A stretch of 64,000 nucleotides of DNA from the NCBI RefSeq assembly GCF_000272045.2, contig NZ_AJYZ02000042.1:214047-278046 (forward strand), read 5' to 3'. Both the position numbers and the translations under genes were made by a program. The stretch comes from Vibrio crassostreae 9ZC13 (GTDB lineage: Bacteria > Pseudomonadota > Gammaproteobacteria > Enterobacterales > Vibrionaceae). Below are positions 53,484 to 61,814 of the stretch, one piece after another; position 1 is the stretch's first letter; every line of letters begins with the position of its first letter. The notes under the pieces are model-generated. The model made no database searches. It saw only the letters and a program-made list of their open reading frames with translations, and was not told the DNA's origin.

Positions 53484-54101
53484 TTAAGTTTTTTGTTTCG
53501 CAGACGTTATTGCTTGGGCTATTTTAGCCCTATGACTCGTTTCCCACTCAGCGAGTGTTAATGACGCCTCTTTACTCGCTTTCTGTGAAGCCATTAAAAA
53601 CACTTCGTCTTTTCTGGGTTTAGGAATAACGACAATACCCTCTACATCGGCAACAATGATATCTCCCGTAGAGACCTTTGCTCCGCCGCAAGTGATTGGA
53701 GCGCCCAATTCAGAATAGACCTCTTTCTTTCCCGGAACTGGATGAACACCTTTCGCAAAAACTGGAAACTTCATATCTGAAATTTCAGTCAAATCTCGAA
53801 TGACACCATCAATAATAAAGCCTTTGATACCTCGACTCTTCGCGACTGCGCATACATTACCGCCGGCTACAGCATATTCGCTATCAACGCCATCTACTAC
53901 AATGATCGAACCTTCTGGTGCTTCGTATATGGCTGAATGAAGCATTAAATTATCACCAGACGTTAACTGGACAGTAAACGCTTCTCCACAAATTCGCGGC
54001 ATTCCCTGCCAAAGAGGACCAATACTAAAGTCAATAAAGTGATCGTTACTTAGTATATTTCCGTACTCGGTTGTCGCAAGTTTTGAAAAATCTGACTTCA
54101 T
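53484..54101 (-). CDS. RraA-like family protein
   Basis: 205 residues. The central AVAGGNVCAVAKSRGIKGFIIDGVIRD and VADVEGIVVIPK segments match the RraA/HMG aldolase fold. E. coli RraA inhibits RNase E, while related proteins are HMG/CHA aldolases; the GDxIVADVEGVVVIP pattern with metal-ligand Asp fits the aldolase-like side. It carries a longer C-terminus than RraA. Confidence 0.8.
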   Translation of the reverse strand: MKSDFSKLATTEYGNILSNDHFIDFSIGPLWQGMPRICGEAFTVQLTSGDNLMLHSAIYEAPEGSIIVVDGVDSEYAVAGGNVCAVAKSRGIKGFIIDGVIRDLTEISDMKFPVFAKGVHPVPGKKEVYSELGAPITCGGAKVSTGDIIVADVEGIVVIPKPRKDEVFLMASQKASKEASLTLAEWETSHRAKIAQAITSAKQKT

Positions 54102-54162
54102 GTTTTCACTCCATATTTGAATGAAACCTGCCGGTCTATGTATGTAGCTTGATATGTTGAGG

Positions 54163-54645
54163 CTACCCGCTTAGTTTCTTAGACATATTGAAACCGGTAA
54201 CCTCAAAGCCAACTTCTTTATACAACTTAAGCGCCCGCTTATTATGATATGCGACCCTCAGTTTTATTTGATTGATACCAATAGCAAGTAGTTGGGTCTC
54301 TAATGCAGAAATTGATTGAGTACCATAACCTAGACCTCGATGTTCATTCGAAATGAAGAAGTCATAGATAAACGTAGATTTATCCCCAATATTGACTGAG
54401 TGCCAAAGGTAATCCACAAGCTTACATTCACCATCGACTTCAGCATCAATGCATAATAGCGAATGCTCATTGCTCTCTAGTCCGTTAGGGAAGCTCCGAT
54501 GCAAGTCCTTCTTTGCCAATTCGACTGAAACGTCTAAAGAATGCCCATAGTTTCTAGCTATTTCCTGACTGTAATCGTCAATAAAATACTGACAATATGC
54601 TGGATATTCGTCTTGGCGCATTCCTCTAAGTACTACCATGTTCAT
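54163..54645 (-). CDS. GNAT family N-acetyltransferase
   Basis: 160 residues; FFISNEHRGLGYGTQSISALETQLL and NKRALKLYKEVGFEVTGFNMSK are the diagnostic segments. It lies directly after attC site C in the transcription direction. Confidence 0.8.
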   Translation of the reverse strand: MNMVVLRGMRQDEYPAYCQYFIDDYSQEIARNYGHSLDVSVELAKKDLHRSFPNGLESNEHSLLCIDAEVDGECKLVDYLWHSVNIGDKSTFIYDFFISNEHRGLGYGTQSISALETQLLAIGINQIKLRVAYHNKRALKLYKEVGFEVTGFNMSKKLSG

Positions 54646-54676
54646 CCTTTATAAACGTTGAATTCAATTAATAACA

Positions 54677-54821
54677 TAACGCCCGCTTGAGCAGATGGCA
54701 ACGCTACCAATACTCTCAAATTTAACACCTAACCCACTGAAGTTAAAACGAGTGGAAACACCAATACCGCCGCATGCCAAAATGCCAAGCGTACCGAATC
54801 GCGCTTAAGTTGTTTGTGATA
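54677..54821 (-). repeat. attC site C
   Basis: Minus strand: TCACAAACAACTTAAGCGCG, ATTCGGTACGCTTGGCATTT, then a variable loop, GGTAGCGTTGCCATCTGCTC and AAGCGGGCGTTATG. Both ends match the VCR pattern (AACAAAC...GGGCGTTA) and the inner boxes are complementary. It follows the small gene at 54857. Confidence 0.88.
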
Positions 54822-54856
54822 ACAAAACATCTTCGTGTACTCGTAGCTTAAATGGA

Positions 54857-55066
54857 TTACTGGCACTTTTTATGTCTAACGAAGGTCACGACCAAAGCCA
54901 CCAACGCAAGTAGCTCAAAAAGCCAAAATATAGGAATAAACCCGAATGGCTCAACCAACACACCATTTTCATCTACGTATGAACCTATGGTGTTATAAAC
55001 AATGAAACATAAAAGTCCACTAACGTAGAAAAGGGAACTGATTTTATACTTACGGAGAAAATTCAT
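54857..55066 (-). CDS. Small membrane protein in an integron cassette
   Basis: 69 residues with two spans (SLFYVSGLLCFIVYNTIG and PIFWLFELLALVALVVTF) and a basic tail. No family recognised. It is bracketed by attC sites C and D, so it is a complete cassette. Confidence 0.65.
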   Translation of the reverse strand: MNFLRKYKISSLFYVSGLLCFIVYNTIGSYVDENGVLVEPFGFIPIFWLFELLALVALVVTFVRHKKCQ

Positions 55067-55153
55067 CGGAGCCTCAACATTTGAATATCTAAAATATCAG
55101 ACACTTTATAAGAGAGCATGGTTCACTCCGATAAGCATAATTGGATAGACGAG

Positions 55154-55269
55154 TTATCGCCGCTTGAAGTAGCTGACATCGCGAGCACCTCACCCATTGT
55201 GCCTTAATCACTAAAGCCGATTCAAACTCAAACCGCCAAGCGTAGCGAATCTGCTTAAATTATTTGTTA
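55154..55269 (-). repeat. attC site D
   Basis: Minus strand: TAACAAATAATTTAAGCAGA, TTCGCTACGCTTGGCGGTTT, TAGTGATTAAGGCACAATGG, and a CTTCAAGCGGCGATAAC end. The layout matches sites B, C, E and F. Confidence 0.86.
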
Positions 55270-55381
55270 TATGCACTCACAAACATCACACTTCCATACC
55301 TGTAATGGAACAATCCTAGATTTCAATAAAACAAAAGCTTACATTGACCACATTTATTGCTTAATTAGAGTTCCCAGAATA

Positions 55382-55681
55382 ATGCTAATGAAAATGCTGA
55401 GGTTACTAAAACAATCTATTGCCCTGTTTTGGTTCATGTTGATACTAAGTTTTGTAGTCAACTATTCAGGCGTTCACAATGAAATGACATTTACAATTTT
55501 AGGAGTGTCTCTTTTCACATCTGCGGTCATTACTTGGTTTTTACCACTCATAATCGTACTAGCTAACAATGAAGTTCAGAGAAAAGGACTGATACTATTA
55601 TTATCATTAGTCTTCCCCGTCTTCGGTGGAATCATTAGCTATTTGATTCTAAGTAAACAGGTAAGAATGACGACAATGTAA
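55382..55681 (+). CDS. Small membrane protein, reversed in its cassette
   Basis: 99 residues if the ATG at 55382 is used (MLMKMLRLLKQSIALFWFM). Three hydrophobic spans follow (LFWFMLILSFVVNYSGV, TFTILGVSLFTSAVITWF, LILLLSLVFPVFGGIISYLI). The frame is open to 55271, but that start lies at the edge of attC site D. It runs on the plus strand, opposite to its neighbours and to the usual gene-attC orientation. Confidence 0.55.
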   Translation: MLMKMLRLLKQSIALFWFMLILSFVVNYSGVHNEMTFTILGVSLFTSAVITWFLPLIIVLANNEVQRKGLILLLSLVFPVFGGIISYLILSKQVRMTTM

Positions 55682-55701
55682 GGACGAACCACTTGTGCAT
55701 A

Positions 55702-55799
55702 TAACGCCAACACCTTACCTAAGCCATTGTGCTATAACACTAAGCCGACTTGAAGTAAAAGTGCCGAGCATTGTGAATCAATCTTAAACGGTTTGCTAT
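55702..55799 (-). repeat. attC site E
   Basis: Minus strand: ATAGCAAACCGTTTAAGATT, then GATTCACAATGCTCGGCACT, CTTAGTGTTATAGCACAATG, GCTTAGGTAAGGTGTTGGCG and a final TTATA. It overlaps the stop codon of the cytidine deaminase gene. Confidence 0.87.
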
Positions 55800-56212
55800 A
55801 GTGCTTTACCGTTTACCAGTGACCAATGGTGAGGCATTAGTTCACGTATAGTTTTAAAAACCAATGAATTATCTGGAGTCGTAATTGCTGCTTTAACATC
55901 CCCACCCCAGTGGACAAGGCGCTCTTGGCAAACTCCGCATGGTGACAAGATTAAAAACTCATCGTTCTCGCTTTCACGACACAGGCATAACGAGTGGGTC
56001 ACTCGCTCATTGAGTTTGTGAGCCTCTAAATACGCCCCCACTTCCATACATAGTGAAAGAGCATCATTTTTAGTATCAGGAGCAATGCTTGTTAATATTT
56101 TTCCTGAATCTGTTCGAACAGCCGCTGCGCCACCCCAACCTGATGGATACCGAACCTTTACTAGTTCTACTGCTGCTTGATAAAGCTCTCTTTCGATATT
56201 ATCCATGACCAT
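55796..56212 (-). CDS. Cytidine/deoxycytidylate deaminase family protein in a cassette
   Basis: 138 residues. The zinc site is intact: HSLCLCRESENDEF has a non-canonical first part, while SPCGVCQERLVHWG carries the PCxxC motif; the catalytic HAE/CAE triad is represented by GAYLEAHKL upstream. It resembles blasticidin S deaminase-like or Cdd enzymes. It is flanked by attC sites F and E. Start chosen at the first ATG; the ATG two codons later is equally possible. Confidence 0.75.
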   Translation of the reverse strand: MVMDNIERELYQAAVELVKVRYPSGWGGAAAVRTDSGKILTSIAPDTKNDALSLCMEVGAYLEAHKLNERVTHSLCLCRESENDEFLILSPCGVCQERLVHWGGDVKAAITTPDNSLVFKTIRELMPHHWSLVNGKAL

Positions 56213-56224
56213 CCATATTCAATT

Positions 56225-56352
56225 TTATCGAGCGCCGCCGTATTGAGGTTTGAGCAACGCTACCACAACACTGAACCATACCACCATATACACGAAACCC
56301 AACGATTGAACAAAAAATGCCAAGCGTTGGGAATCATTCTTAAATGCTTTGT
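56225..56352 (-). repeat. attC site F
   Basis: Minus strand: ATACAAAGCATTTAAGAATG, ATTCCCAACGCTTGGCATTT, then GTGGTAGCGTTGCTCAAACC and CGGCGGCGCTCGATAA. It starts just after the stop of the 98-residue gene at 56363. Confidence 0.85.
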
Positions 56353-56362
56353 ATATACGATT

Positions 56363-56659
56363 TTACTCAAGTGACTTCATTAACTCATGAATTTCACTAA
56401 TGCTGTAAGATTTATACTTATTGTAAAAATCTCTCGTATTAACAGAAGCGTGAGACACGTTGTTTATGCCAGCAACTGATTTGTAGTTGCAAATTTTTGC
56501 ACTAATGTTTCCGACTTCTAATCCAGACTTCAGTGATATTTCACGGGCATACTCACTTTGCTTGCCTCTCGGAAACCCTTCACTTTCCAACTTTTTAAAA
56601 GCCTCTAAGCATCTGAGTTCGTTTAGATCATTCCACAATGAAGTATCTCTATAGCTCAT
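56363..56659 (-). CDS. Hypothetical cassette protein, 98 aa
   Basis: From the ATG at 56659 (MSYRDTSLWNDLNELRCLEAF). Helical, slightly basic, with EYAREISLKSGLEVGNISAKICNYKSVAG, a pattern like a small DNA-binding domain; an HNH-associated or regulator fragment is possible, but no family is recognised. A 59-bp palindromic element lies upstream and attC F downstream. Confidence 0.6.
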   Translation of the reverse strand: MSYRDTSLWNDLNELRCLEAFKKLESEGFPRGKQSEYAREISLKSGLEVGNISAKICNYKSVAGINNVSHASVNTRDFYNKYKSYSISEIHELMKSLE

Positions 56660-56723
56660 AATAACCACCAACGTATTCTAACTGTTACCAGTGAGAGTAT
56701 AGGATGCTATGCACGCTATCGTA

Positions 56724-56782
56724 TAACAGCTACCAGACAGAAAAATTCTGCACTTAACTCCAGAATAATTTTGTCTAGTTTC
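56724..56782. repeat. 59-bp palindromic element, copy 2
   Basis: Starts TAACAGCTACCAGACAG, contains AAAAATTCTGCACTTAA and ends TTGTCTAGTTTC. It matches copy 1 at 25745-25803 over its whole length. Arms AGACAGAAAAATTCTG and CAGAATAATTTTGTCT form an imperfect 16-bp stem. It lies 64 bp upstream of the cassette gene at 56363-56659. Confidence 0.62.
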
Positions 56783-56865
56783 TAAGATAGATAAGTAATA
56801 TACAACTAAGCCACTGCATAACAATGACTTATGTCACGGCTAATTTCAGGCGTGTGAAAAGTCGC

Positions 56866-57474
56866 TTACTTTAATTCATCGGGAATACGGCGATCTTTGT
56901 GGTAATACTCTCGGTCGCGTTCGTTGATTTCGCGTACCACTTTGCATGGGTTGCCGACTGCGACGACATTGGCTGGGATGTCTTTGGTGACGATACTCCC
57001 TGCCCCTATTACTGAGTTTTCACCAATGGTGACGCCAGGAAGTACGACGGTGTGCGCGCCAAGCCATACATTGTTGCCAATACGAACGGGAACATTGAAC
57101 TGCGCTGCTTTTAGCCTGAGTTCTGGGCTGATGGGATGTGTGCCAGTGGCAATGGTCACGTTAGGCGCTATCATCACGTTGTCGCCGATGAATACGTCTG
57201 TGTCGTCGACCAGAGTTAGATTAAAGTTCACGTATACGTTGTTGCCTAGGTGCGTGTGACGCCCCCAGTTCACATGTAATGGTGGTTCAATGTAGCAGCC
57301 CTCACCGACTTCGGCGAACAACTGCTTCATGATTTGTTGTCGTTTATCACCTTCGCTCGGGCGAGTGTGATTGAAATCATATAGCACTTCTAAGCATTGA
57401 GTTTGCTCAGCAACCAAATCCACGTCGTCACAGTAGTAAACGTCTTGGCTGTGCATTTTAGCCTTTATATCCAT
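56866..57474 (-). CDS. Maltose/galactoside O-acetyltransferase family protein
   Basis: 202 residues, a LacA/Maa-like hexapeptide acyltransferase. The maltose-acetyltransferase N-terminal domain (YDFNHTRPSEGDKRQQIMKQLF) precedes the beta-helix with GNNVYVNFNLTLVDD, IATGTHPISPELR (catalytic His) and VGNPCKVVREI. It should acetylate a sugar or glycoside. It is 83 bp from the palindromic element copy 2. Confidence 0.87.
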   Translation of the reverse strand: MDIKAKMHSQDVYYCDDVDLVAEQTQCLEVLYDFNHTRPSEGDKRQQIMKQLFAEVGEGCYIEPPLHVNWGRHTHLGNNVYVNFNLTLVDDTDVFIGDNVMIAPNVTIATGTHPISPELRLKAAQFNVPVRIGNNVWLGAHTVVLPGVTIGENSVIGAGSIVTKDIPANVVAVGNPCKVVREINERDREYYHKDRRIPDELK

Positions 57475-57570
57475 GTTTGAACCTATTTGATCATTGCCTT
57501 ATGTCGGCATAAATAAAGAAACAGATGGATAATTTGAAGTTTTCACTGGCCTTAATGCAAGTTGGATGAA

Positions 57571-57945
57571 TTAACGCGGCCTAATGTTTTCAGCCACACG
57601 CCACAGCACACCACTTGGGTCAGTGATACAAAACTCAAGCATTCCCCATGGCTGTTCAACAACCTCGGAAACGGTAACTTCAAATTCCGACACTACATTA
57701 GAGTTTTGGATGTGTTGATACCAACTTTTTACGTCTTCAACCAGCAAGTGCATCATGTAATTGTGACAGTGCGCAGGTTCATAAAAGTTTTGCAGAAGGA
57801 ACGCACAACCGCCGTGTCGTAGATAGGCGACATCGTGAAATTCAGACATCAGCTCGAAGCCGATTGACTGGTAAAAACGCTTGGATAAATCGAAGTCTTT
57901 CGCGGGTACAAAAGACTTAATTTCTGAGACTTTGAGGTTTTCCAT
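57571..57945 (-). CDS. VOC family protein
   Basis: 124 residues resembling the bleomycin-resistance-like VOC group: SEIKSFVPAKDFDLSKRFYQSIGFEL, then HDVAYLRHGGCAFLLQNFYEP, and FCITDPSGVLWRVAENI. It is 79 bp from the pseudouridine synthase gene. Confidence 0.82.
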   Translation of the reverse strand: MENLKVSEIKSFVPAKDFDLSKRFYQSIGFELMSEFHDVAYLRHGGCAFLLQNFYEPAHCHNYMMHLLVEDVKSWYQHIQNSNVVSEFEVTVSEVVEQPWGMLEFCITDPSGVLWRVAENIRPR

Positions 57946-58023
57946 CCTACATCCTTATAGTGTTGATATTCTGGTGCTGACACGCTTAACGCTTTAAGTG
58001 GTTACAGCGTTTATTGAGAGCCC

Positions 58024-58722
58024 TTATTCAAAGTCTTGCTGAAATGAGTCGACTTCGGCTTTAGTTAGATAACGCCACTGACCTGCTTCAACATCTAAAC
58101 GAACATCACCAATCTGCTCACGGTGTAGTCCAACAACTCGATTTCCTACCGCAGCAAACATTCGTTTTACTTGATGAAACTTGCCTTCTGTAATGGTCAG
58201 GAGCACTTCTTTATTGGTTATCACTTCGAGTTCTGCCGGACGCGTCGGTTGTTGCTCACCTTGCAATTGAACGCCCGCTTTGAACTTGTCAGCGACATCG
58301 TCTTTGATATCTCGTGACAATGTCACGCGATACACCTTCTTACATGACTTGGTTGGCAGCGTGATGTTGAATGACCATCGCCCATCATCGGTAATTAAGA
58401 CTAAACCTGTGGTGTCGGCATCTAAGCGCCCTGCGATGTGCAGTTCTGATGCTTTTTCTATCTCGATGTAGTTAAAGAGTGAAGGATAAGCTTCATCGAT
58501 ATTAGAGCAGATAGTACCCGCAGGCTTGTGCATTAGGAGGTATCGAAATTCTCGTAACTTAAGCGGAGTACCATTTAACAAGATGGTGTTGCTTTCGTGA
58601 ACCTGAGTCGATTCATCGGTGACCGTCTCACTGTTTACGTTCACCTCACCATTATGGATGCGTTCAATAGCTTCAGGCTTGGTTAGGTCAGTGCTTTTGC
58701 ATAGGTATTTATCAAGGCGCAT
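58024..58722 (-). CDS. rsuA: 16S rRNA pseudouridine synthase RsuA
   Basis: 232 residues from the ATG at 58722 (MRLDKYLCKSTDLTKPEA). An S4 RNA-binding domain is followed by the synthase domain with GRLDADTTGLVLITDDGRW (catalytic Asp) and EGKFHQVKRMFAAVGNRV. RsuA makes pseudouridine 516 in 16S rRNA. The ATG overlaps the stop of the upstream small gene as TAATG, which fixes the start. Confidence 0.88.
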   Translation of the reverse strand: MRLDKYLCKSTDLTKPEAIERIHNGEVNVNSETVTDESTQVHESNTILLNGTPLKLREFRYLLMHKPAGTICSNIDEAYPSLFNYIEIEKASELHIAGRLDADTTGLVLITDDGRWSFNITLPTKSCKKVYRVTLSRDIKDDVADKFKAGVQLQGEQQPTRPAELEVITNKEVLLTITEGKFHQVKRMFAAVGNRVVGLHREQIGDVRLDVEAGQWRYLTKAEVDSFQQDFE

Positions 58723-58883
58723 TAATCGTCGGCACCACATTTTGCGCATGGCTTGTAAGTACGTTCGCCTTGAGCAATCACCACATAGTCGAGAACGCAG
58801 TTATCACATAGCGCCAACTTTGGGTAAGCGTCTTTCTGTTTCTTTGCGTTGATGTTGCCTTCGGTGGTGTATACGGTTCTCAT
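58722..58883 (-). CDS. Small twin-CxxC protein upstream of rsuA
   Basis: 53 residues from the ATG at 58883 (MRTVYTTEGNINAKKQKDAYP). CDNC and CAKC pairs suggest a zinc ribbon. It overlaps rsuA by one base (TAATG), so the two are translationally coupled; a role with rRNA modification is only inferred. Layout differs from the three longer twin-CxxC proteins. Confidence 0.7.
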   Translation of the reverse strand: MRTVYTTEGNINAKKQKDAYPKLALCDNCVLDYVVIAQGERTYKPCAKCGADD

Positions 58884-59058
58884 TTTTATACCTTGTTTTA
58901 ATAACTTGCTAGGCGCAAATTGTATCACTGTTTACAGCTTTGATTGGAGTGGTGGTGCATAGATAAATTGTTTTTAAGCGCCGCCATTCCATGTTCTCGC
59001 CCCGTAACGGCTTAACCATGAACAACAAAGTCAACGTGCCACGCCTATCAGTGGTAAA

Positions 59059-59493
59059 ATGATAAAAGCTCACCAACCAATGAAGTCACTAATGAAAAAT
59101 TGTAATCAATGCGGGAAATGCTGTATCAAATACGGAGATGGTGACCTTGCCGCAACGCAAGAAGAGATTGATTTGTGGGAGTTGTTCAATCCAGACATCT
59201 TTGAGTATGTCCGAGGAAGCGAGATCTGGTTTGACCCTGAATCTGGTGAACGTTTAACTCGCTGCCCTTTTCTGGAGCTGGTTCCGACGAAAGACACCAA
59301 GGCTCAAGCCAAGTACACATGCAGCATTTACTTAGACCGACCAGAAGATTGCAGACACTATCCAAGCCTGATTAATGAGATGGTACGAGATGAGTGTGAA
59401 ATGATTGAGGTGGTGGATTTGCATGACACGAAGAAAGCTCAAAGGAAACTCGACCTGTTGATGAAAGACAGCCGCCCTTCAAGCTATTCGTAA
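59059..59493 (+). CDS. YkgJ-family cysteine cluster protein
   Basis: 144 residues with the YkgJ pattern: CNQCGKCCIKYGDGD near the N-terminus, RCPFLELV, then YTCSIYLDRPEDCRHYP. The cysteines probably bind zinc or an iron-sulfur cluster. The start is uncertain; ATG codons at 59080 and 59092 are in frame. Confidence 0.8.
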   Translation: MIKAHQPMKSLMKNCNQCGKCCIKYGDGDLAATQEEIDLWELFNPDIFEYVRGSEIWFDPESGERLTRCPFLELVPTKDTKAQAKYTCSIYLDRPEDCRHYPSLINEMVRDECEMIEVVDLHDTKKAQRKLDLLMKDSRPSSYS

Positions 59494-59546
59494 GCGATGA
59501 TCTTTTGAAGATCAATCTTCAGCATGAGCTAATATCAGCTAAAACC

Positions 59547-59948
59547 TTAAGCCAAATACTGGTTCGCGTCTAACCAATCAAGCGCAACCAGTGCTGCCAA
59601 TGAACATACCGCTCTGTCGTTGCCATCAACAAACTTAAGCTCTTCGATTTCAGCATCTGGAGAGAGTTCGCCAGTATAATCGGCAAGATAACAAGTCAAT
59701 TTCACCGATACGCCTTCCGCTTTGCCATCAGCTTGACCTGTAAAGGTCTCAACGTATTTGATTGAATCAGGCACTAAATCTACCGAGATCTCTTCTTTGA
59801 TTTCGCGAACCAGTGCTTGCTCGTCACTTTCGCCAGCTTCACGCTTACCACCCGGTAGGTAGAACAGTTCTTTGCCTTTTGATCTCACCATCAACAGTTT
59901 GCCGTCTTTGATGAATATCCAAGCTAGCTTATCAATTACCTTATGCAT
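59547..59948 (-). CDS. NUDIX hydrolase
   Basis: 133 residues from the ATG at 59948 (MHKVIDKLAWIFIKDGKLLMV). The Nudix box GKREAGESDEQALVREIKEE is complete, so it should hydrolyse a nucleoside diphosphate derivative. The longer frame to 60023 has no RBS. Confidence 0.85.
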   Translation of the reverse strand: MHKVIDKLAWIFIKDGKLLMVRSKGKELFYLPGGKREAGESDEQALVREIKEEISVDLVPDSIKYVETFTGQADGKAEGVSVKLTCYLADYTGELSPDAEIEELKFVDGNDRAVCSLAALVALDWLDANQYLA

Positions 59949-60181
59949 GTTCTTAGACCTTATTTCTGTTTTAGTTCTCGTTATTACTGAATCTGGCCGC
60001 GCTATTCTATTAGTCACGACCAAACAAAGCCTGGGTATGTTACACGCTGGAAGGAATATACTCTATTGAATCGAATAGGAAATATCATCGCCAAAACGAA
60101 AAATGACAGCGTTCGAGACAATTCTCGTCAACTGTCATCGGCGTTGTTTACGGATTGCTTTCTAGTTGTTCGTAGATAGAA

Positions 60182-60562
60182 TCAATCGACTAGCCACTTA
60201 AGCGCAGAGTCATGGTCTTCGAATGACTTAATCTCACCGGACACAAACCAACTGCCGACTTTTGATGCCATTTCTTGCCAGCTTTTATCACCATAAATCG
60301 CGATTTTGTCTATCTTCGAATTGAGCTCTAATCCCAATTTGAAATCATCCCAAGCTGCACGTAACTCCCATCCTGTTAAGGTTGAGATATCGACCAGCAT
60401 CTTGAGTTTAGATGAATCGAGTTCTTCTAGCGTGGTATTTAGAATTGGCATCATTGCTTGATAGTCATCGTGTGTAAGCTTGCCTTTCGCTTTAAACACA
60501 ACGATGGTTTCACCGCAAACACGTTCAATTCCAAACGATATTCCGTGACGTTCGATATTCAT
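60182..60562 (-). CDS. STAS/SpoIIAA-like (DUF3478) protein
   Basis: 126 residues of the SpoIIAA-like family: MNIERHGISFGIERVCGETIVVFKAKGKLTHDDYQAM and MLVDISTLTGWELRAAWDDFKLGLEL. There is no DSSG phosphorylation motif, unlike SypA. Some relatives contact lipids or membranes; function here unknown. Confidence 0.8.
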   Translation of the reverse strand: MNIERHGISFGIERVCGETIVVFKAKGKLTHDDYQAMMPILNTTLEELDSSKLKMLVDISTLTGWELRAAWDDFKLGLELNSKIDKIAIYGDKSWQEMASKVGSWFVSGEIKSFEDHDSALKWLVD

Positions 60563-60675
60563 AGTCTAGCCCTTATAGTGGAAATTAGACTTAGCTTAGA
60601 GGATTAGACAGCAAAGAGATGAGAGATTGGCGTCAAAACAGACAAGCATCCGAACGGGTTTTAGTTACTGACATT

Positions 60676-61272
60676 TTAACGGCGTTTAATCGCAACGACC
60701 GAGTATGTGTGCCAATGCTTCACCCTACCCAGCGACGTGAGTGCTTGTTCGTCTCGCTCATGGAATCGTACTATCTCAAAGTCGTTGAATAAGCTGAGTA
60801 CTTTGGCTTTCGTTAACGGCGTTGTTGGAGTTCGATAGCCATGTGCCCAACTGTCATCGACGCCCATGAAATCACCTGCAAATACGCCACCTACTTCAAG
60901 ACAGTATTCAATATTGTGCCAAACCCCGTCAAAACGCGTTGGGTCAGCAAAAAACAGACTCGAATTGGCAATCACTACGCCAGATTTTGGGTAATCATAG
61001 TGTTCAAATCCACTTTCAGATATCTCGACCAAAGATTTGCGACCAAAACGATCCCGACATATAGCAATCGAATCAGGATTAACGTCGAAGCCATACACTT
61101 GATACGCTTGTTGTTCTAAAAAAGCGATGTCACTACCTGTTCCACAACCACAATCAATCGCAACATTTAAGCCTGACTCATTCAGTTTGATTGCGAATTC
61201 AGTTCTCTTTAAATGAGGTTTGCTTAGTGCTTTTTGGTAATACTGACGCCAGATCTCTGAATGTTCATCCAT
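60676..61272 (-). CDS. Class I SAM-dependent methyltransferase
   Basis: 198 residues. The SAM site is NVAIDCGCGTGSDIAFLEQQAYQVYGFDVNPDSI, followed by VVIANSSLFFADPTRF. It resembles tellurite-resistance (TehB-like) methyltransferases. It overlaps the HAD gene by 8 bp, so the two are coupled. Confidence 0.83.
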   Translation of the reverse strand: MDEHSEIWRQYYQKALSKPHLKRTEFAIKLNESGLNVAIDCGCGTGSDIAFLEQQAYQVYGFDVNPDSIAICRDRFGRKSLVEISESGFEHYDYPKSGVVIANSSLFFADPTRFDGVWHNIEYCLEVGGVFAGDFMGVDDSWAHGYRTPTTPLTKAKVLSLFNDFEIVRFHERDEQALTSLGRVKHWHTYSVVAIKRR

Positions 61273-61771
61273 GGCGTTTATCCAACAGTTCGCTTAGGGA
61301 TTGAACTTGTACGATACGTGGATGCTGTGACTTAAGCTCAACTCCTTCCGTGTTCAACCACACCGCGTGCAAACCCGCTTCAAGTGCTGGGTAAATGTCT
61401 TTCTCTAGAGTGTCGCCAACCATGGTGATGTCTGGTGGTGCAACACCGAGCTTAGAAATAATGGCAGGATAGAACCCCGACTCGAACTTAGAAAAGCCAA
61501 TGCTCGCCTTACAAAAGTAACCCAAGATATATTGAGACAGGCCAACGCGCTCAAAGGCACGAATGATGTCGTCTTTACTGGAATCACCAGCATTGGTGGC
61601 AACGTAGACTTGATGATTTTTGGAGAGTTCAGCCAGTAATGCACGAGCACCACTCACTTCTTGTACCGTTTCCCAGTCACACATCTTCCCTTGTGCGTCA
61701 GGGAAATCGACCATCAGCGTATTGCCCCAGTCGAATAAGACTATTTCTGTTAATTCGATTAGCTTTGTCAT
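61265..61771 (-). CDS. HAD-superfamily hydrolase
   Basis: 168 residues with motif I VLFDWGNTLM (Asp nucleophile; the second Asp is Asn, as in some HAD proteins), VYVATNAGDSSKDD and MVGDTLEKDIYPALEAGLHAVWLN. Short cap. Phosphatase activity on a small metabolite is inferred. Co-translated with the methyltransferase. Confidence 0.8.
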   Translation of the reverse strand: MTKLIELTEIVLFDWGNTLMVDFPDAQGKMCDWETVQEVSGARALLAELSKNHQVYVATNAGDSSKDDIIRAFERVGLSQYILGYFCKASIGFSKFESGFYPAIISKLGVAPPDITMVGDTLEKDIYPALEAGLHAVWLNTEGVELKSQHPRIVQVQSLSELLDKRHG

Positions 61772-61814
61772 CTTGCCTCCTGCATACGATGAATTATCTA
61801 ATGTTTAAGCGAGC

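Noticed and set aside
55271-55381. N-terminal extension of the 55382 gene
   Set aside because: It begins at the edge of attC D and has no hydrophobic or conserved character; an internal ATG before the first span is more likely.
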